Part shown: positions 1 to 9,244 of the stretch, piece by piece
How positions within the stretch are numbered: position 1 is the first letter of the stretch
Layout: each line of letters begins with the position of its first letter
Virus record (IMG/VR): IMGVR_UViG_3300037485_001761
Coordinates: 1-63,612 of that record
Source of the DNA: a virus
Strand: one strand, 5' to 3'
DNA length: 63,612 bases
The notes under the pieces: generated by a model
What the model saw: only the letters and a program-made list of their open reading frames with translations
The model's database searches: none
What the model was told of the DNA's origin: nothing
Translations under genes and position numbers: made by a program

Positions 1-2
1 CC

Positions 3-728
3 GAGATTGTAAATAGCCGCATTAACGTGGATGGCGACTTAGACCCTTATTATATACTAGGCGCTAGCCAATTAATGAGCCTCCGTTCCTCGGACTCAAC
101 CGCAGTTCCTGCCGGATTTCCTAACGCTGCTGCCGTTGGAGATACCGGAGTTCTTCGTTTAGTGTGTCGCGATGTTGGAACCGGCGTTAACGGAGCCAAT
201 GTTACCGCAATGCATCAAGAGAATGCGTTGTGGTTGGCACCTGCGCAAAACTGGACTGCGTTATTTGATATTAAACAGTGGACAGAAAGAAACGACGCAG
301 TAACCATTCAGTTCTCTGAATTCGGTTTAGCTTCAACTATCACGGCTTCAGACTTGATTGACCCAGCCAAGGTTCCTGCTTACGGAAACGGTAGCACAAC
401 CGACGCCCCGTTTGTTGCAATCAAACTTTACGGAAACCAAGGCCGCATTATCTGCCGTGCTACTACAGGCGCAGCGCTGCAAACTTCTTCGGCATTTAGC
501 CTTCCTACGGGCTCTTTCCTCTGCCGGTTGGAATACAACCACGGAGCAACCAGCGGAACTCCTACGTTAGCTCTGTATGTAAATGAGCGTCCGGCTACAA
601 GTCTGAGCACTCGCATCACTGGCCCCTTACAGATTTTTGCGCGAAACTGTCATGCGGCTGGCTATGTTGCGGCAACTGCGGCACCAAGCGTTCTTGATAT
701 TGATATGATCGCTGTAGCGTTAAACTAA
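3..728 (+). CDS. C-terminal part of a virion protein, lectin-like beta sandwich (partial)
   Basis: The reading frame is open to the left edge, so the true start lies outside the window; an in-frame GTG at 27 is only the first possible internal start. The visible 240 or so residues alternate short hydrophobic strands with Gly/Ser/Thr turns. They end in a strand (DIDMIAVALN) like those that close concanavalin/laminin-G type jelly rolls. There are no transmembrane segments and no catalytic motif that I recognise. It precedes other virion genes on the same strand, so a head decoration, fibre or appendage role is inferred. Its last 113 bases overlap the convergent antirepressor gene at 616-1383. 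A major capsid protein is not excluded but the strand pattern does not suggest HK97 fold. Confidence 0.6.
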   Translation, partial: EIVNSRINVDGDLDPYYILGASQLMSLRSSDSTAVPAGFPNAAAVGDTGVLRLVCRDVGTGVNGANVTAMHQENALWLAPAQNWTALFDIKQWTERNDAVTIQFSEFGLASTITASDLIDPAKVPAYGNGSTTDAPFVAIKLYGNQGRIICRATTGAALQTSSAFSLPTGSFLCRLEYNHGATSGTPTLALYVNERPATSLSTRITGPLQIFARNCHAAGYVAATAAPSVLDIDMIAVALN

Positions 729-1383
729 TTTGTGGCTCAAAGTACTTTGATTTAAGTTCTCTGACGTGCAATTTCCCTTGCAAGCAGAGAGCTATTTGGG
801 CATTCTTTCTCTCTATTCCCAGCACTCTTCTTACATTATAATAAAACATTCCTGTTAACTTTTCACTCTCAGACAAATTAACGATGAAGTGTTTTCCTTC
901 TTCTAAGCCCAATTCTTCTGCGGCTTCCGCAACAATAATCATCGTTTTCTCTTCCATCGGAACTTCAGGCACGTACTTTGTCCCGTATTCGTTGGTAACC
1001 ATTTTTCCTCTCTTGTCCCTGTAATCGACCTCCTCACTTAGTGAGGTGGTTAAAAGCTGTCTTTCGCATTCCAGGAAATATTTTCTGACACGTCTTCCTA
1101 TTTCTGTCTCCTCAACCATCGCCAACTCTTTGGACATGTTTAATGTCAAGTAATAGTCTGATTTTGAGGTTCCAGATTTGGAACCTGAAGAACAGGACTT
1201 GGGTTGACGTATCTCAAAGTCAACGTTCTTGACGAATTCGTATCGCTCGATTTGTCTTTTCATCCAGGTGGAAAAATTAGAAGCCACCTCCAAATTCCGA
1301 TGAAGCACTGACGCCTTCACAGGAAACTTGGAACCGGTTAATTTTGTTAAAGGGAATTGATTTTGTAACGCTAAACTTGACAT
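616..1383 (-). CDS. AntA/AntB-type phage antirepressor (copy 1)
   Basis: The first 110 residues match the AntA/AntB antirepressor pattern as I know it: a SVLHRNL...W segment, an F-x-K-x-V-D-F stretch, a YYLTLNMSKELAMVE segment and the closing RRVRKYFLECERQL. Such proteins inactivate phage repressors by direct binding. The C-terminal half (from about residue 125) is unrelated to known DNA-binding domains that I can see and is shared in part with the paralogue at 9241-9879. The gene sits alone on the minus strand inside late virion genes, with its own promoter (1471-1499) and a pseudoknot leader (1401-1460), which is a moron-like arrangement. The ATG at 1383 has GAAAGGG about 6 bases upstream. 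The 3' end overlaps the convergent virion gene. Confidence 0.85.
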   Translation of the reverse strand: MSSLALQNQFPLTKLTGSKFPVKASVLHRNLEVASNFSTWMKRQIERYEFVKNVDFEIRQPKSCSSGSKSGTSKSDYYLTLNMSKELAMVEETEIGRRVRKYFLECERQLLTTSLSEEVDYRDKRGKMVTNEYGTKYVPEVPMEEKTMIIVAEAAEELGLEEGKHFIVNLSESEKLTGMFYYNVRRVLGIERKNAQIALCLQGKLHVRELKSKYFEPQISLTLQRSYQYQERLVPQLPQHSQPHDSFAQKSVRGQ

Positions 1384-1400
1384 AAAAGCCCTTTCACGAG

Positions 1401-1460
1401 AGCCTCTATTCGTTAGTTAAAGTGTTGCGTAGGGAGAGGCTTCAATTTCAACCTACGCAA
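1401..1460 (-). promoter_or_regulatory. H-type pseudoknot in antirepressor 5' leader (copy 1)
   Basis: Read on the minus strand, TTGCGTAGG (1460-1452) pairs with CCTACGCAA (1433-1425). AGCCTCT (1441-1435), which lies between those arms, pairs with AGAGGCT (1407-1401) beyond them. The interleaved order gives a classical H-type pseudoknot with 9-bp and 7-bp stems, a 10-nt first loop, 1 nt between stems and a 17-nt last loop. It begins a few bases after the predicted transcription start and ends just upstream of the Shine-Dalgarno of the antirepressor. Copy 2 at 9900-9961 has the same design with compensatory base changes. Control of translation is inferred. Confidence 0.75.
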
Positions 1461-1470
1461 AACTTCTTCC

Positions 1471-1499
1471 TTTATCCTGGCTTCTCCGAACCACGTCAA
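1471..1499 (-). promoter_or_regulatory. Sigma70-type promoter for antirepressor copy 1
   Basis: On the minus strand there is TTGACG (1499-1494), a 17-bp spacer and GATAAA (1476-1471). The same layout, with TTGACT and TATAAG, lies in front of the paralogous gene at 9972-10000. Transcription would start near 1464, directly before the pseudoknot. Confidence 0.7.
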
Positions 1500-1621
1500 T
1501 CAAACTTCACATTCGCCCACATCCTGTGCTACTCTCAAAAAGAGCTTTATTATTACACAGACGATTTAACGCATTTGTAAAGACCTTTGAACCCACTATT
1601 AAATAATCACGAGGAGTTTTT

Positions 1622-1954
1622 ATGCCAGGTAACATGTTTGCAGGTCAGCAAGATGAAATGACAAAAGGGCCACACAGCGAGCCCGACGAAGATATTGATT
1701 CTATTATGTCACAAGATATTACTTCTCCCGAAGACAATCCTGACGATTTATTCGGAAGTGACGGTTCTCCCTTAGCTTCTGCTTTAGAAGGAGCGGGATA
1801 TAACGCAACTCCTGAGCAGTTAACTCAGATTGAATCAATCCTCGGCAAACCAGGGGCCGCAACACCTTCTCTCGGTGCCAAGAAACCTGCAATGCCAATG
1901 CCCGGCGGCGCTGTTCCCGGAGCGATGGAATCAGGCGACATCCCACAAAGATAA
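1622..1954 (+). CDS. Small acidic virion-associated protein, unknown
   Basis: A 110-residue protein rich in Asp, Glu, Pro and Gly with no recognisable domain. A short segment around residues 50-80 (SALEGAGYNATPEQLTQIES) looks helical; the last 30 residues are a low-complexity Pro/Met/Gly tail. The start is preceded by GAGGAG about 6 bases upstream. It is followed after 12 bases by another acidic unknown gene and then by the connector gene, which suggests a late operon and a role in virion assembly. The 238-bp gap before it holds the divergent antirepressor promoter and pseudoknot. No function can be assigned. Confidence 0.75.
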   Translation: MPGNMFAGQQDEMTKGPHSEPDEDIDSIMSQDITSPEDNPDDLFGSDGSPLASALEGAGYNATPEQLTQIESILGKPGAATPSLGAKKPAMPMPGGAVPGAMESGDIPQR

Positions 1955-1966
1955 TAGGAGTTATCA

Positions 1967-2752
1967 ATGGCTAAGAACGTAGAAATGGATCAAGATTTAC
2001 TTGACGAAATTATGCAGGGGCTCTCCGATGGCTCGGAATATGAAGAAACCCCGGAAGAAGAAGCCAAGCGAAAAGCTAAATTGGGCATTGACGCTTCTGA
2101 AGATTTTTCGATGGATGACTTCATGTCAGAACTCGATAAGTTTGACCCCGGTGCCGAAGAAGCCGGAAGCGGAAAAGCCGTTAAAAAGCGTAATTGGTAT
2201 CATGATGCCACTCCCGCAGAAAAGGATTCACAATTCGGGGATGCTCCTAACGAATTGATAGATGATAGCTATCTTCGCAACCTTAATACCGTTCTCCCAG
2301 ATAGCGAATCCTCAGAGTCCGACGCCTTGTTCGACTCCGTTGGTGGAGAATCTGAAGATGATAGTTTCCGTCGAAGAACAGCCGAAGCAAAAAAGAAATA
2401 TCCTAACGCCGGTGAAAAAGGCTTGGCTAAAGAAAAAGTAGCCGTTAAACCCTTAGGTAAAGGTGGAGTTGAAGTGGAAAAATCTAAAGCATTTGGTAAA
2501 GCACGACCTTTGTCGAATATTCCTTCCGAAGGTGACTTATTCGGTGCCAAGCGACCGGAACGCCCCGCACACACACCCGCGGCAAATACGCCTCCTAAAG
2601 GCCCAGCTCCCGTAGGAAAGTTAAAAGATAAATTAGCGCCAAATGGAATGGCTGAGAAATTCGGCCAATCTTACAAAGTACAAAGAGCTTTAAAAGAAGC
2701 AGGGATTCCTGATCAGAAGATTCAAGAGCTGTTAAAAAATCTTGGATTATAA
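1967..2752 (+). CDS. Charged virion-associated protein, unknown
   Basis: A 261-residue, strongly charged protein. The N-terminal 90 residues are acidic (LLDEIMQGLSDGSEYEETPE), the middle is Ser/Asp/Glu rich, and residues 150-215 are Lys/Pro rich and probably disordered. The last 40 residues (AEKFGQSYKVQRALKEAGIPDQKIQELLKNLGL) form a likely helical hairpin. TAGGAG precedes the ATG. It lies 14 bases before the connector gene and follows another acidic small protein. The composition would suit an assembly or packaging accessory protein, but I do not recognise a family. Confidence 0.75.
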   Translation: MAKNVEMDQDLLDEIMQGLSDGSEYEETPEEEAKRKAKLGIDASEDFSMDDFMSELDKFDPGAEEAGSGKAVKKRNWYHDATPAEKDSQFGDAPNELIDDSYLRNLNTVLPDSESSESDALFDSVGGESEDDSFRRRTAEAKKKYPNAGEKGLAKEKVAVKPLGKGGVEVEKSKAFGKARPLSNIPSEGDLFGAKRPERPAHTPAANTPPKGPAPVGKLKDKLAPNGMAEKFGQSYKVQRALKEAGIPDQKIQELLKNLGL

Positions 2753-2765
2753 TAGGAGTTGAGCG

Positions 2766-4037
2766 GTGAATACAAAAGAAATGGTCACTAATGTCCGTGA
2801 ATTGGTACACGAGTATCAAACTGATCCAATAAGCGATTCATATATCATTCACCGTTTAAACAACGCATATGTTTACGCTTACAATCATTTCGTCAAAGCC
2901 AACTATGAGCTTTACGGAATTGCTGAAGACTTGCAACTATCAGCCGGTATCTTTGAATATGATTTACCGGAGAACTTATTCAACAAACGGTTGAAAGTTC
3001 TCGCTGTTCCTGCTCCTCCGAATGAATCTACGAATCCTTGGAGCTGGCAACCGGTTAAAAAGGTTACTTATGAACAGGCTTTAGTATATCAAACAACGAG
3101 AATCCGCACCTATTACCCTGAAGTGTGGTGTCAGCTCAACAATAAAGTTTACATCTTTCCGCCTCCTTTACAGAGCTACAAAGCAAAACTTATTGTCTCC
3201 AGAAAGATTCCTCCTCTTGGAGTTTTCTGTGGTACTATTACAGAACTCCGCAGTAACGAGATATTCCTGAGTGAGCTAAACGATAGTGAGGTTGAAGATA
3301 ACGCGGGATTCAATGATACCGCCTTTATCTCAGTAAGTGATTGCGATACCGGTGAGGTTAAAGCGCTGTATTCTTATTCAGCGGTCAACACAACGACGAA
3401 GAAAATATCTCTTCAAACCTCTCCCCGGAAATACGCGAAAGCCGTTATTCAGGATTTAACGTACACCGCAGTAACCGCTGGAACGGGTGAAGAACTCATC
3501 AATATAACGTATGTAGGGGGCGGAACTGCTGGAGCGGAAGTTGTCACGGTTTCAGGGAAAGCTATTTCTGTTAAAATTCAAAGCGCGGTATCTACAGCTA
3601 CGCAAATACAAACAGCGATAAATGCCTCGGCTGCCGCATTGCTGTTAATCAGTGTCGCGGTTACCGGAACAGGCGGAACAGCTCAGACGATTCAATCAGC
3701 TTATTACTTAATAGGTGGAGAGAATGATTTCAAGGGTTGTACCATCTCGGAATTGCCGGGAACTCAATGGGGAACGATACAAGTCGGCGACCTCGTAACC
3801 TTTGGATACACAACTGGAGCTTCGGTTTATGGTGAAGCGTTTGATAATTTCCTCATTGACTGGGCAGTAATGCGCGTCAGAGGCGGTATCAATGAAACCG
3901 ATAAAGAAACCGAAAACGCCTTAAAGCTTATGCTTCAAGAACTCATGGGAGACACCGGTGGACGGCCTATGGGAATCAATATTAAAATGGTGGAACGGAA
4001 TTACTACGGACGCAAGATAATGAGGATTAGCCGATGA
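2766..4037 (+). CDS. Head-tail connector / tail tube A-like protein with inserted beta domain
   Basis: The GTG start has TAGGAG upstream. The N-terminal 60 residues (MVTNVRELVHEYQTDPISDSYI...LNNAYVYAYNHF) and the last 60 resemble the helical adaptor proteins that attach below podovirus portals (T7 gp11-like or P22 gp4-like class). A segment with the pattern IQDLTYTA...GGGTAGAEVVTVSG...STATQIQTAINAS (about residues 225-320) is inserted between them. That same module is repeated in the 785-aa protein at 49207-51564, so a surface-exposed domain seems to have been placed inside a connector. The gene overlaps the next by 4 bases (ATGA), as expected for adjacent connector and nozzle genes. The family assignment rests on architecture and position. 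Confidence 0.6.
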   Translation: MNTKEMVTNVRELVHEYQTDPISDSYIIHRLNNAYVYAYNHFVKANYELYGIAEDLQLSAGIFEYDLPENLFNKRLKVLAVPAPPNESTNPWSWQPVKKVTYEQALVYQTTRIRTYYPEVWCQLNNKVYIFPPPLQSYKAKLIVSRKIPPLGVFCGTITELRSNEIFLSELNDSEVEDNAGFNDTAFISVSDCDTGEVKALYSYSAVNTTTKKISLQTSPRKYAKAVIQDLTYTAVTAGTGEELINITYVGGGTAGAEVVTVSGKAISVKIQSAVSTATQIQTAINASAAALLLISVAVTGTGGTAQTIQSAYYLIGGENDFKGCTISELPGTQWGTIQVGDLVTFGYTTGASVYGEAFDNFLIDWAVMRVRGGINETDKETENALKLMLQELMGDTGGRPMGINIKMVERNYYGRKIMRISR

Positions 4038-7000
4038 CTTTACTTGCTAACTCAACAGCAATCATCCCCGTATCTTCACAACACGGGTTTGATGGCTCCA
4101 ACACGATTCCGAGCATCGATGAAGGATATTGCATCGACTTAGAGAACGCGGACTTAAGCGAAGCTGGAGTCATTCGAAAGCGTCCAGGGCATTGTCCTTA
4201 TCACTCCGATTTTCCTTGTAAGATGATTTACGAAACCAGGTTAGCCGTAGGCGGATACAGTTTAGCTTACGACAAGATAAATTTTCGTTCTCTTACAGTC
4301 AGAGTTACCGTACTAAACGCAGCCGGGCTAGCGTTTCTTGACAGTAAATTCGGGTATCAAACAAACCGAGTAGCCGACAGTAAATATGCCATTGCTGAGA
4401 TATTAAATTCTCTGGACGGTGGTTATGCCGGAATGATAGAAGACAATGAAATACTGTGGGACAATACCACTATGGCAAGCACTAAATCATGGAAGCCGAT
4501 AAAGATATTATCCCCCTCCATTTTTATTATTCCCGCAGGTATCCTCCCTGCTGCGAATGTGTCGGTTTATGCACATCCAGGATGCTGTCTACCTAAACTA
4601 AAAAGAATTACTAACGTTGAAATAGTGAGCGTGGCTCCTGGGACAAACAATGCGTATAAAGTTTACACGGTAGAATATGTACATTCCATCGGATATTACT
4701 GGTGTCCCGTTCAAGGCAAAATGACCTTTTCATCCAAAGTTAATGGGGAATATGTTATCTTTATTCCTGCGGTAATGAGCAGTCGTCCAGACTTTGTAAA
4801 AGATGCGCTGTATTTCGTAGCCCCAATAATTTCTCGCACGAGTGATGCTGACGTAACAACCGCTGCCACAGTGTATCCAGATTCCGTTGAAGCAGAAGAC
4901 AGGATAACTTATTCAACCATTGCTGCTGGAACTTACTATGTAAAAGGAATTGGAGCTGAAGTTATACCTACGGCACTGGAATCTTTCTATCAGCTTTTGG
5001 AAGAAAGAGATAAACTTGTAACGTGTGTCGATGGAAATCTTTACAAAGAACCCTCAACCTTCTTCACGACAACTCAATATTCCATCACTCCTCCTTCAGC
5101 GTTAACCGGACAGACTCTGACAAAAAGCCTCGGAGTATATTTCATAACATATGCGGGGGCGAATACTGTATATCTCGTAGGGGATAAAGTATTTATTCAG
5201 CGACAGAACTCTGATACCCAGGCAATTACAGTATATCAGATGCTAGTTTCAGCGGTAACTACTGCTGGGGTTTATGTTACCGGAGACGCCCCGGCTACTG
5301 TTAGTACGGGAGAAGTTCTACATTTTACCCGGTATACGAACACAATAACCATTTCAGGAAGTGGATTCCCCACTGGAATGATCATCTATGTTGATGGAAT
5401 AACCCCATATAGAGTTAGTTACTGTGATGCAGGTGTTTTAGGGTTTGACTATCCAATAAGCATTTCTTCTAATTCTTTAATCTACGTCTGCAATCCGTGG
5501 GAAGTTGTTGAGGCATATTCAACAAAGATAAGATTAGACCAAGTTTCAGGGAATGTTACAAAAATTAAACCCTCCACCAAATACTCATTTGGAGCCTACA
5601 TTGGAGACGATAAAGGCATAGTGCGGTATGATGGGAATATTCCGTTTAATCTTTCACTTCCTGGCCCAAAGGTTATCGGGGCACGAAGTATTCCTGGAAC
5701 AAAAGGAACATTTCCTATTGCCGTATCCGCCAATAACCAGAAGATAGGTCAACCTGTTAGAGCAGTGTTTACCTATGTGTTTTACGACGTAAATGGAATG
5801 AGAATTGAAACAGAAAACACGGTGCTCGGAGATGGAAGCATTACGCCTAACGCGGCTGGAGACGGAAGCGATTACGCAGAATTAGTCGAGTATAAAATCA
5901 GCTATCCTCCATTAGTTCCTGCCGGGTACCAAGTATTTGTTCATGCTTATGTGTCCACCATAAACACAGAAGTAAATGTAGAACAAGACTTTTTCCTCTA
6001 TAGAATAATCAGGATATTCCCAAATGCGGCTGACGTTACTCGTGATGTCTATTCCCCAATTTCCGTTATTGTGGGAGATATTCCCGGTTCTGCGTTAGCT
6101 TCGGCTCCGGTATTGTCCAGCATAGGCAATCCAATATTGGTTCCGCCGAGAGCGAAACACCTGGCAACAATAGCTGGAAGATTACTTGCAGCAAACTTAA
6201 CCTCATTCCCCTATGTAAAGTACAAACCTTTGAGAGTGTTTGACGATGCAAATAGGTTTGCGGCATATTTATACATCAAAGTATCTGAAGATAACGGGAC
6301 AACGTATAAGGAATATTACACTGCCCCCGTAGGCATGGTAGCCAATGGAACGTCACAACAGGCAAATACAAGTGACGTTAATGCCACCACCACGGTGTTG
6401 GGAGGGACAGATAATAACTACCCCGCCACGTTTCCTGGGTACCTGGTTAACGCCCTCGAGTACGGAAATGCGGAGGTTGGAGTAGGAGCAGCAACGGTTG
6501 CTTATACAAACACCGCAAACATCTTTAAAAGCGCGGACTATACGGCCCCCGCTACTTTCACTGCTGGAACAACTCGTGTAGTTATGCGCAAAGGTAGCCG
6601 ACAAGTAAACATCAAAGGATTGCCAATAAAATTTGAAACAGAAGTCTTCACAGTGTCTAAACCTGCGGCGGATATTATCTATAATGCCACGAGCTACTGG
6701 ACAGACCCAACTTTCGGCACGGATGGAGTTCCTGAAGCCATCAAAGGAACGGGGTTTGCAGTATTCGAAAATGTTCCTGCCATAGGCGGTAAATTTCTCC
6801 GAAGTAACTTAGATGGGGTGTATATTTCTTGCGGAACAAATACCGCTAATCCCGAATTGGTGTTATCCTTTTACGAAGATGTATTTCCAAAAGCTACGTG
6901 GAATGCATCTATCGACACCAAATATTTAGTCCTTCACGGAGTGGGAACCTACATTTCAGTCACCTCTACCCAAGGTGACGAAGTACTTTCCTTCGATGAG

Positions 7001-9244
7001 GATTTAGTTTGGTATTGTGTGTTCACGGACACTGTAGCAATCGTCCTGTCAGGCGGAGGAACTCGGACAATAAATAATTACCGCATCACTCCTTTCCTGG
7101 TTAAAGGAGCCGGGGCTACTGCTTCCTTTGATGCCGTAACTATTGGAACAGTCAGTGGGGGAAATACTTTAGATAATAGAGATATTACTATTGAAGTCTT
7201 TAGAGCGCTGAACACTGCAACCGCTGTTGATTCCTATGTTGCTGCTTTGAAAGATTTCACCATTCCTCCTGATTACGTTACAGTCGCTAAAGCAGGAATT
7301 GGAGGAGCTGGGGGTATTTTCGCCGTAGGTGATTATCTAACTTTTGAACTACTTAATCTTGATAGACAGAAACTCAGTGCGAACTTTCCTAGGCTGTCCG
7401 GGGTTTCTTGGGTGGTTACAGCCTCAGCCGCCGGAACTATTACGGTAAAATCAATTTCTACCAGAGCCATAAAGCCCGGAGGAATCAGCGAATCCGTAGT
7501 ACTAAATGCACTTAGCTATGTAGTTAATACGAAGAAAATGTTTACGGTAGGACTAACCGGGAATGTTCCATATCTTACCACGTACCTTACTGCGGGAGTC
7601 GGACTCTATGGAAGAGGGAGTTATTTGCTGGTGCGGGGCTACGATAATGACTCAGTATGCTTAGAATTAAGTGGACCAATTGATGAAATAACAGGAATTG
7701 CCACAAATAAAATTATAATCCCTATCCCCAAACCTTGGCTGACTACGGGAACCGCTACCGAAACCTATGCAATAGACTACCGAAAAATAACCGGCGTGAT
7801 GAATTCCTGCGTCATTCGTAGCTTTCCTTTGGTTTACGGAAGATACCCAATTCCCGTTCCCCGAAGGCTATCTACTAACAGTGAATTCTATGATTTAGCC
7901 TTGCCAGTGTATTCTCAAAACCAATACATTAGCGACAATACTTACGTTCAAATCACCAAAAGATTCCTTCACGCTATTCGTAAATCGACCAATGTTCCTA
8001 GTTTATCAACCACCGAAAACATCTCGGTTGGAGAATTCGTGGTCTACTCGACAGACGGAGAAAACAATTTTGTCACTGTCTCCGCCGTGGGAGGGCCTGG
8101 TTACTGGGAAATTCAAGGAATAGACAATACCACGCTCCTCCCAGTAACCGTGAAACCGGTCTACAATACCAATTACACGCTATACGGGCGAGAAGATAAC
8201 CGTGGCTCATCTTTGATTTGGACGGATACTGTTTCAGCTTCTAACGCAATCCTTGGCTCCTTGCCTACTTTCCGCAAGGATTTTTACAAAGAGATTAATG
8301 CGGAAGACGACTCAGAGATCACCGGGATGGCGGCTTTCCAGAATGCGGGAATCATCACAAAGAAGAATTCTATTTGGCGGGTTACTTTCGACGAAAGCGG
8401 GAAAATCGCAGCCCAGAGAATCCAGTCACCCACAGGAAGTGTTGGTGGAAACAACCTCCCAACTACAATTTCTTATTGTTACTTTATGAACGCATCGGGC
8501 GTCTATTTCACCGATGGCAGTACGACGGAGCAAGTGTTTAAGCTTAACCGCTTCTTCAACGAAAACGTGGATACGTCTGAACGAATGCTAAAACGATGTG
8601 CGGGTTACACGGACGCTGAGAGAAAGATTGTCCATTTAGGGGCTCCTTATTACAGTAAATACGTGGACAACACAGGTAACGTTAACGGTCAGTTCGATTA
8701 CTGCTACAACGACGGAGTCTTCGGCTGGAGCGCAAACATTGGAATACCAGCTCTTAAATTCGTTACCGCGAATCGAGAAATATTCTTCATCAACGCAGAA
8801 GGCGGAGTCAGTAAAATCCGCAATGAAGATTCCCTTTCTCGCTTTAGAGACGGAAACGGGCCGATAGATTTCAACCTTAAAACTCGATATCTGGACGCGG
8901 AAGAATTACAGAAGTATAAATTCTTACGGAATGTGCTGTTCGCTTTTGGAGATTATTCCACGTTCAATGCAGAAACATATTACACGATTGATTTTAAATC
9001 GGCGGAGTACCCTCTTGAGATTTACAATCAAACCGGGGCTTCTTTCTACAAAGGAACGGTAACCCAAGGAAACACGCAGCTCTTGAAGCAATTAAGAGAG
9101 ACGATAGCTCAGAGAGTCTTCACTATCTCTTTCCGATTAGCGGAATCAACGGTGGACACAGATTTCCCTATTTACCGGATTTCTGTGGAAGGATGGTTGG
9201 GGAACAGCCGCCTTGTAAGCCAAAAAGGCGGGACTCGGACTTAA
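4034..9244 (+). CDS. Very large tail nozzle / tail tube B-like protein
   Basis: A 1,736-residue, beta-rich protein. Its start (HGFDGSNTIPSID...DLENADLSEAGVIRKRPGH) follows the pattern of podovirus nozzle proteins (T7 gp12-like): a conserved opening strand, then an R-K-R-P element. The C-terminal 350 residues (GMAAFQNAGIITKKNSIWRV; FTDGSTTEQVFKL) look like the propeller-type blades of these proteins. At 1,736 residues it is about twice the length of T7 gp12, with extra Gly/Thr/Val-rich strands in the middle that may be appended domains. It overlaps the connector gene by 4 bases and is convergent with antirepressor copy 2, overlapping it by 4 bases. No enzyme motif is seen. Confidence 0.65.
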   Translation: MTLLANSTAIIPVSSQHGFDGSNTIPSIDEGYCIDLENADLSEAGVIRKRPGHCPYHSDFPCKMIYETRLAVGGYSLAYDKINFRSLTVRVTVLNAAGLAFLDSKFGYQTNRVADSKYAIAEILNSLDGGYAGMIEDNEILWDNTTMASTKSWKPIKILSPSIFIIPAGILPAANVSVYAHPGCCLPKLKRITNVEIVSVAPGTNNAYKVYTVEYVHSIGYYWCPVQGKMTFSSKVNGEYVIFIPAVMSSRPDFVKDALYFVAPIISRTSDADVTTAATVYPDSVEAEDRITYSTIAAGTYYVKGIGAEVIPTALESFYQLLEERDKLVTCVDGNLYKEPSTFFTTTQYSITPPSALTGQTLTKSLGVYFITYAGANTVYLVGDKVFIQRQNSDTQAITVYQMLVSAVTTAGVYVTGDAPATVSTGEVLHFTRYTNTITISGSGFPTGMIIYVDGITPYRVSYCDAGVLGFDYPISISSNSLIYVCNPWEVVEAYSTKIRLDQVSGNVTKIKPSTKYSFGAYIGDDKGIVRYDGNIPFNLSLPGPKVIGARSIPGTKGTFPIAVSANNQKIGQPVRAVFTYVFYDVNGMRIETENTVLGDGSITPNAAGDGSDYAELVEYKISYPPLVPAGYQVFVHAYVSTINTEVNVEQDFFLYRIIRIFPNAADVTRDVYSPISVIVGDIPGSALASAPVLSSIGNPILVPPRAKHLATIAGRLLAANLTSFPYVKYKPLRVFDDANRFAAYLYIKVSEDNGTTYKEYYTAPVGMVANGTSQQANTSDVNATTTVLGGTDNNYPATFPGYLVNALEYGNAEVGVGAATVAYTNTANIFKSADYTAPATFTAGTTRVVMRKGSRQVNIKGLPIKFETEVFTVSKPAADIIYNATSYWTDPTFGTDGVPEAIKGTGFAVFENVPAIGGKFLRSNLDGVYISCGTNTANPELVLSFYEDVFPKATWNASIDTKYLVLHGVGTYISVTSTQGDEVLSFDEDLVWYCVFTDTVAIVLSGGGTRTINNYRITPFLVKGAGATASFDAVTIGTVSGGNTLDNRDITIEVFRALNTATAVDSYVAALKDFTIPPDYVTVAKAGIGGAGGIFAVGDYLTFELLNLDRQKLSANFPRLSGVSWVVTASAAGTITVKSISTRAIKPGGISESVVLNALSYVVNTKKMFTVGLTGNVPYLTTYLTAGVGLYGRGSYLLVRGYDNDSVCLELSGPIDEITGIATNKIIIPIPKPWLTTGTATETYAIDYRKITGVMNSCVIRSFPLVYGRYPIPVPRRLSTNSEFYDLALPVYSQNQYISDNTYVQITKRFLHAIRKSTNVPSLSTTENISVGEFVVYSTDGENNFVTVSAVGGPGYWEIQGIDNTTLLPVTVKPVYNTNYTLYGREDNRGSSLIWTDTVSASNAILGSLPTFRKDFYKEINAEDDSEITGMAAFQNAGIITKKNSIWRVTFDESGKIAAQRIQSPTGSVGGNNLPTTISYCYFMNASGVYFTDGSTTEQVFKLNRFFNENVDTSERMLKRCAGYTDAERKIVHLGAPYYSKYVDNTGNVNGQFDYCYNDGVFGWSANIGIPALKFVTANREIFFINAEGGVSKIRNEDSLSRFRDGNGPIDFNLKTRYLDAEELQKYKFLRNVLFAFGDYSTFNAETYYTIDFKSAEYPLEIYNQTGASFYKGTVTQGNTQLLKQLRETIAQRVFTISFRLAESTVDTDFPIYRISVEGWLGNSRLVSQKGGTRT

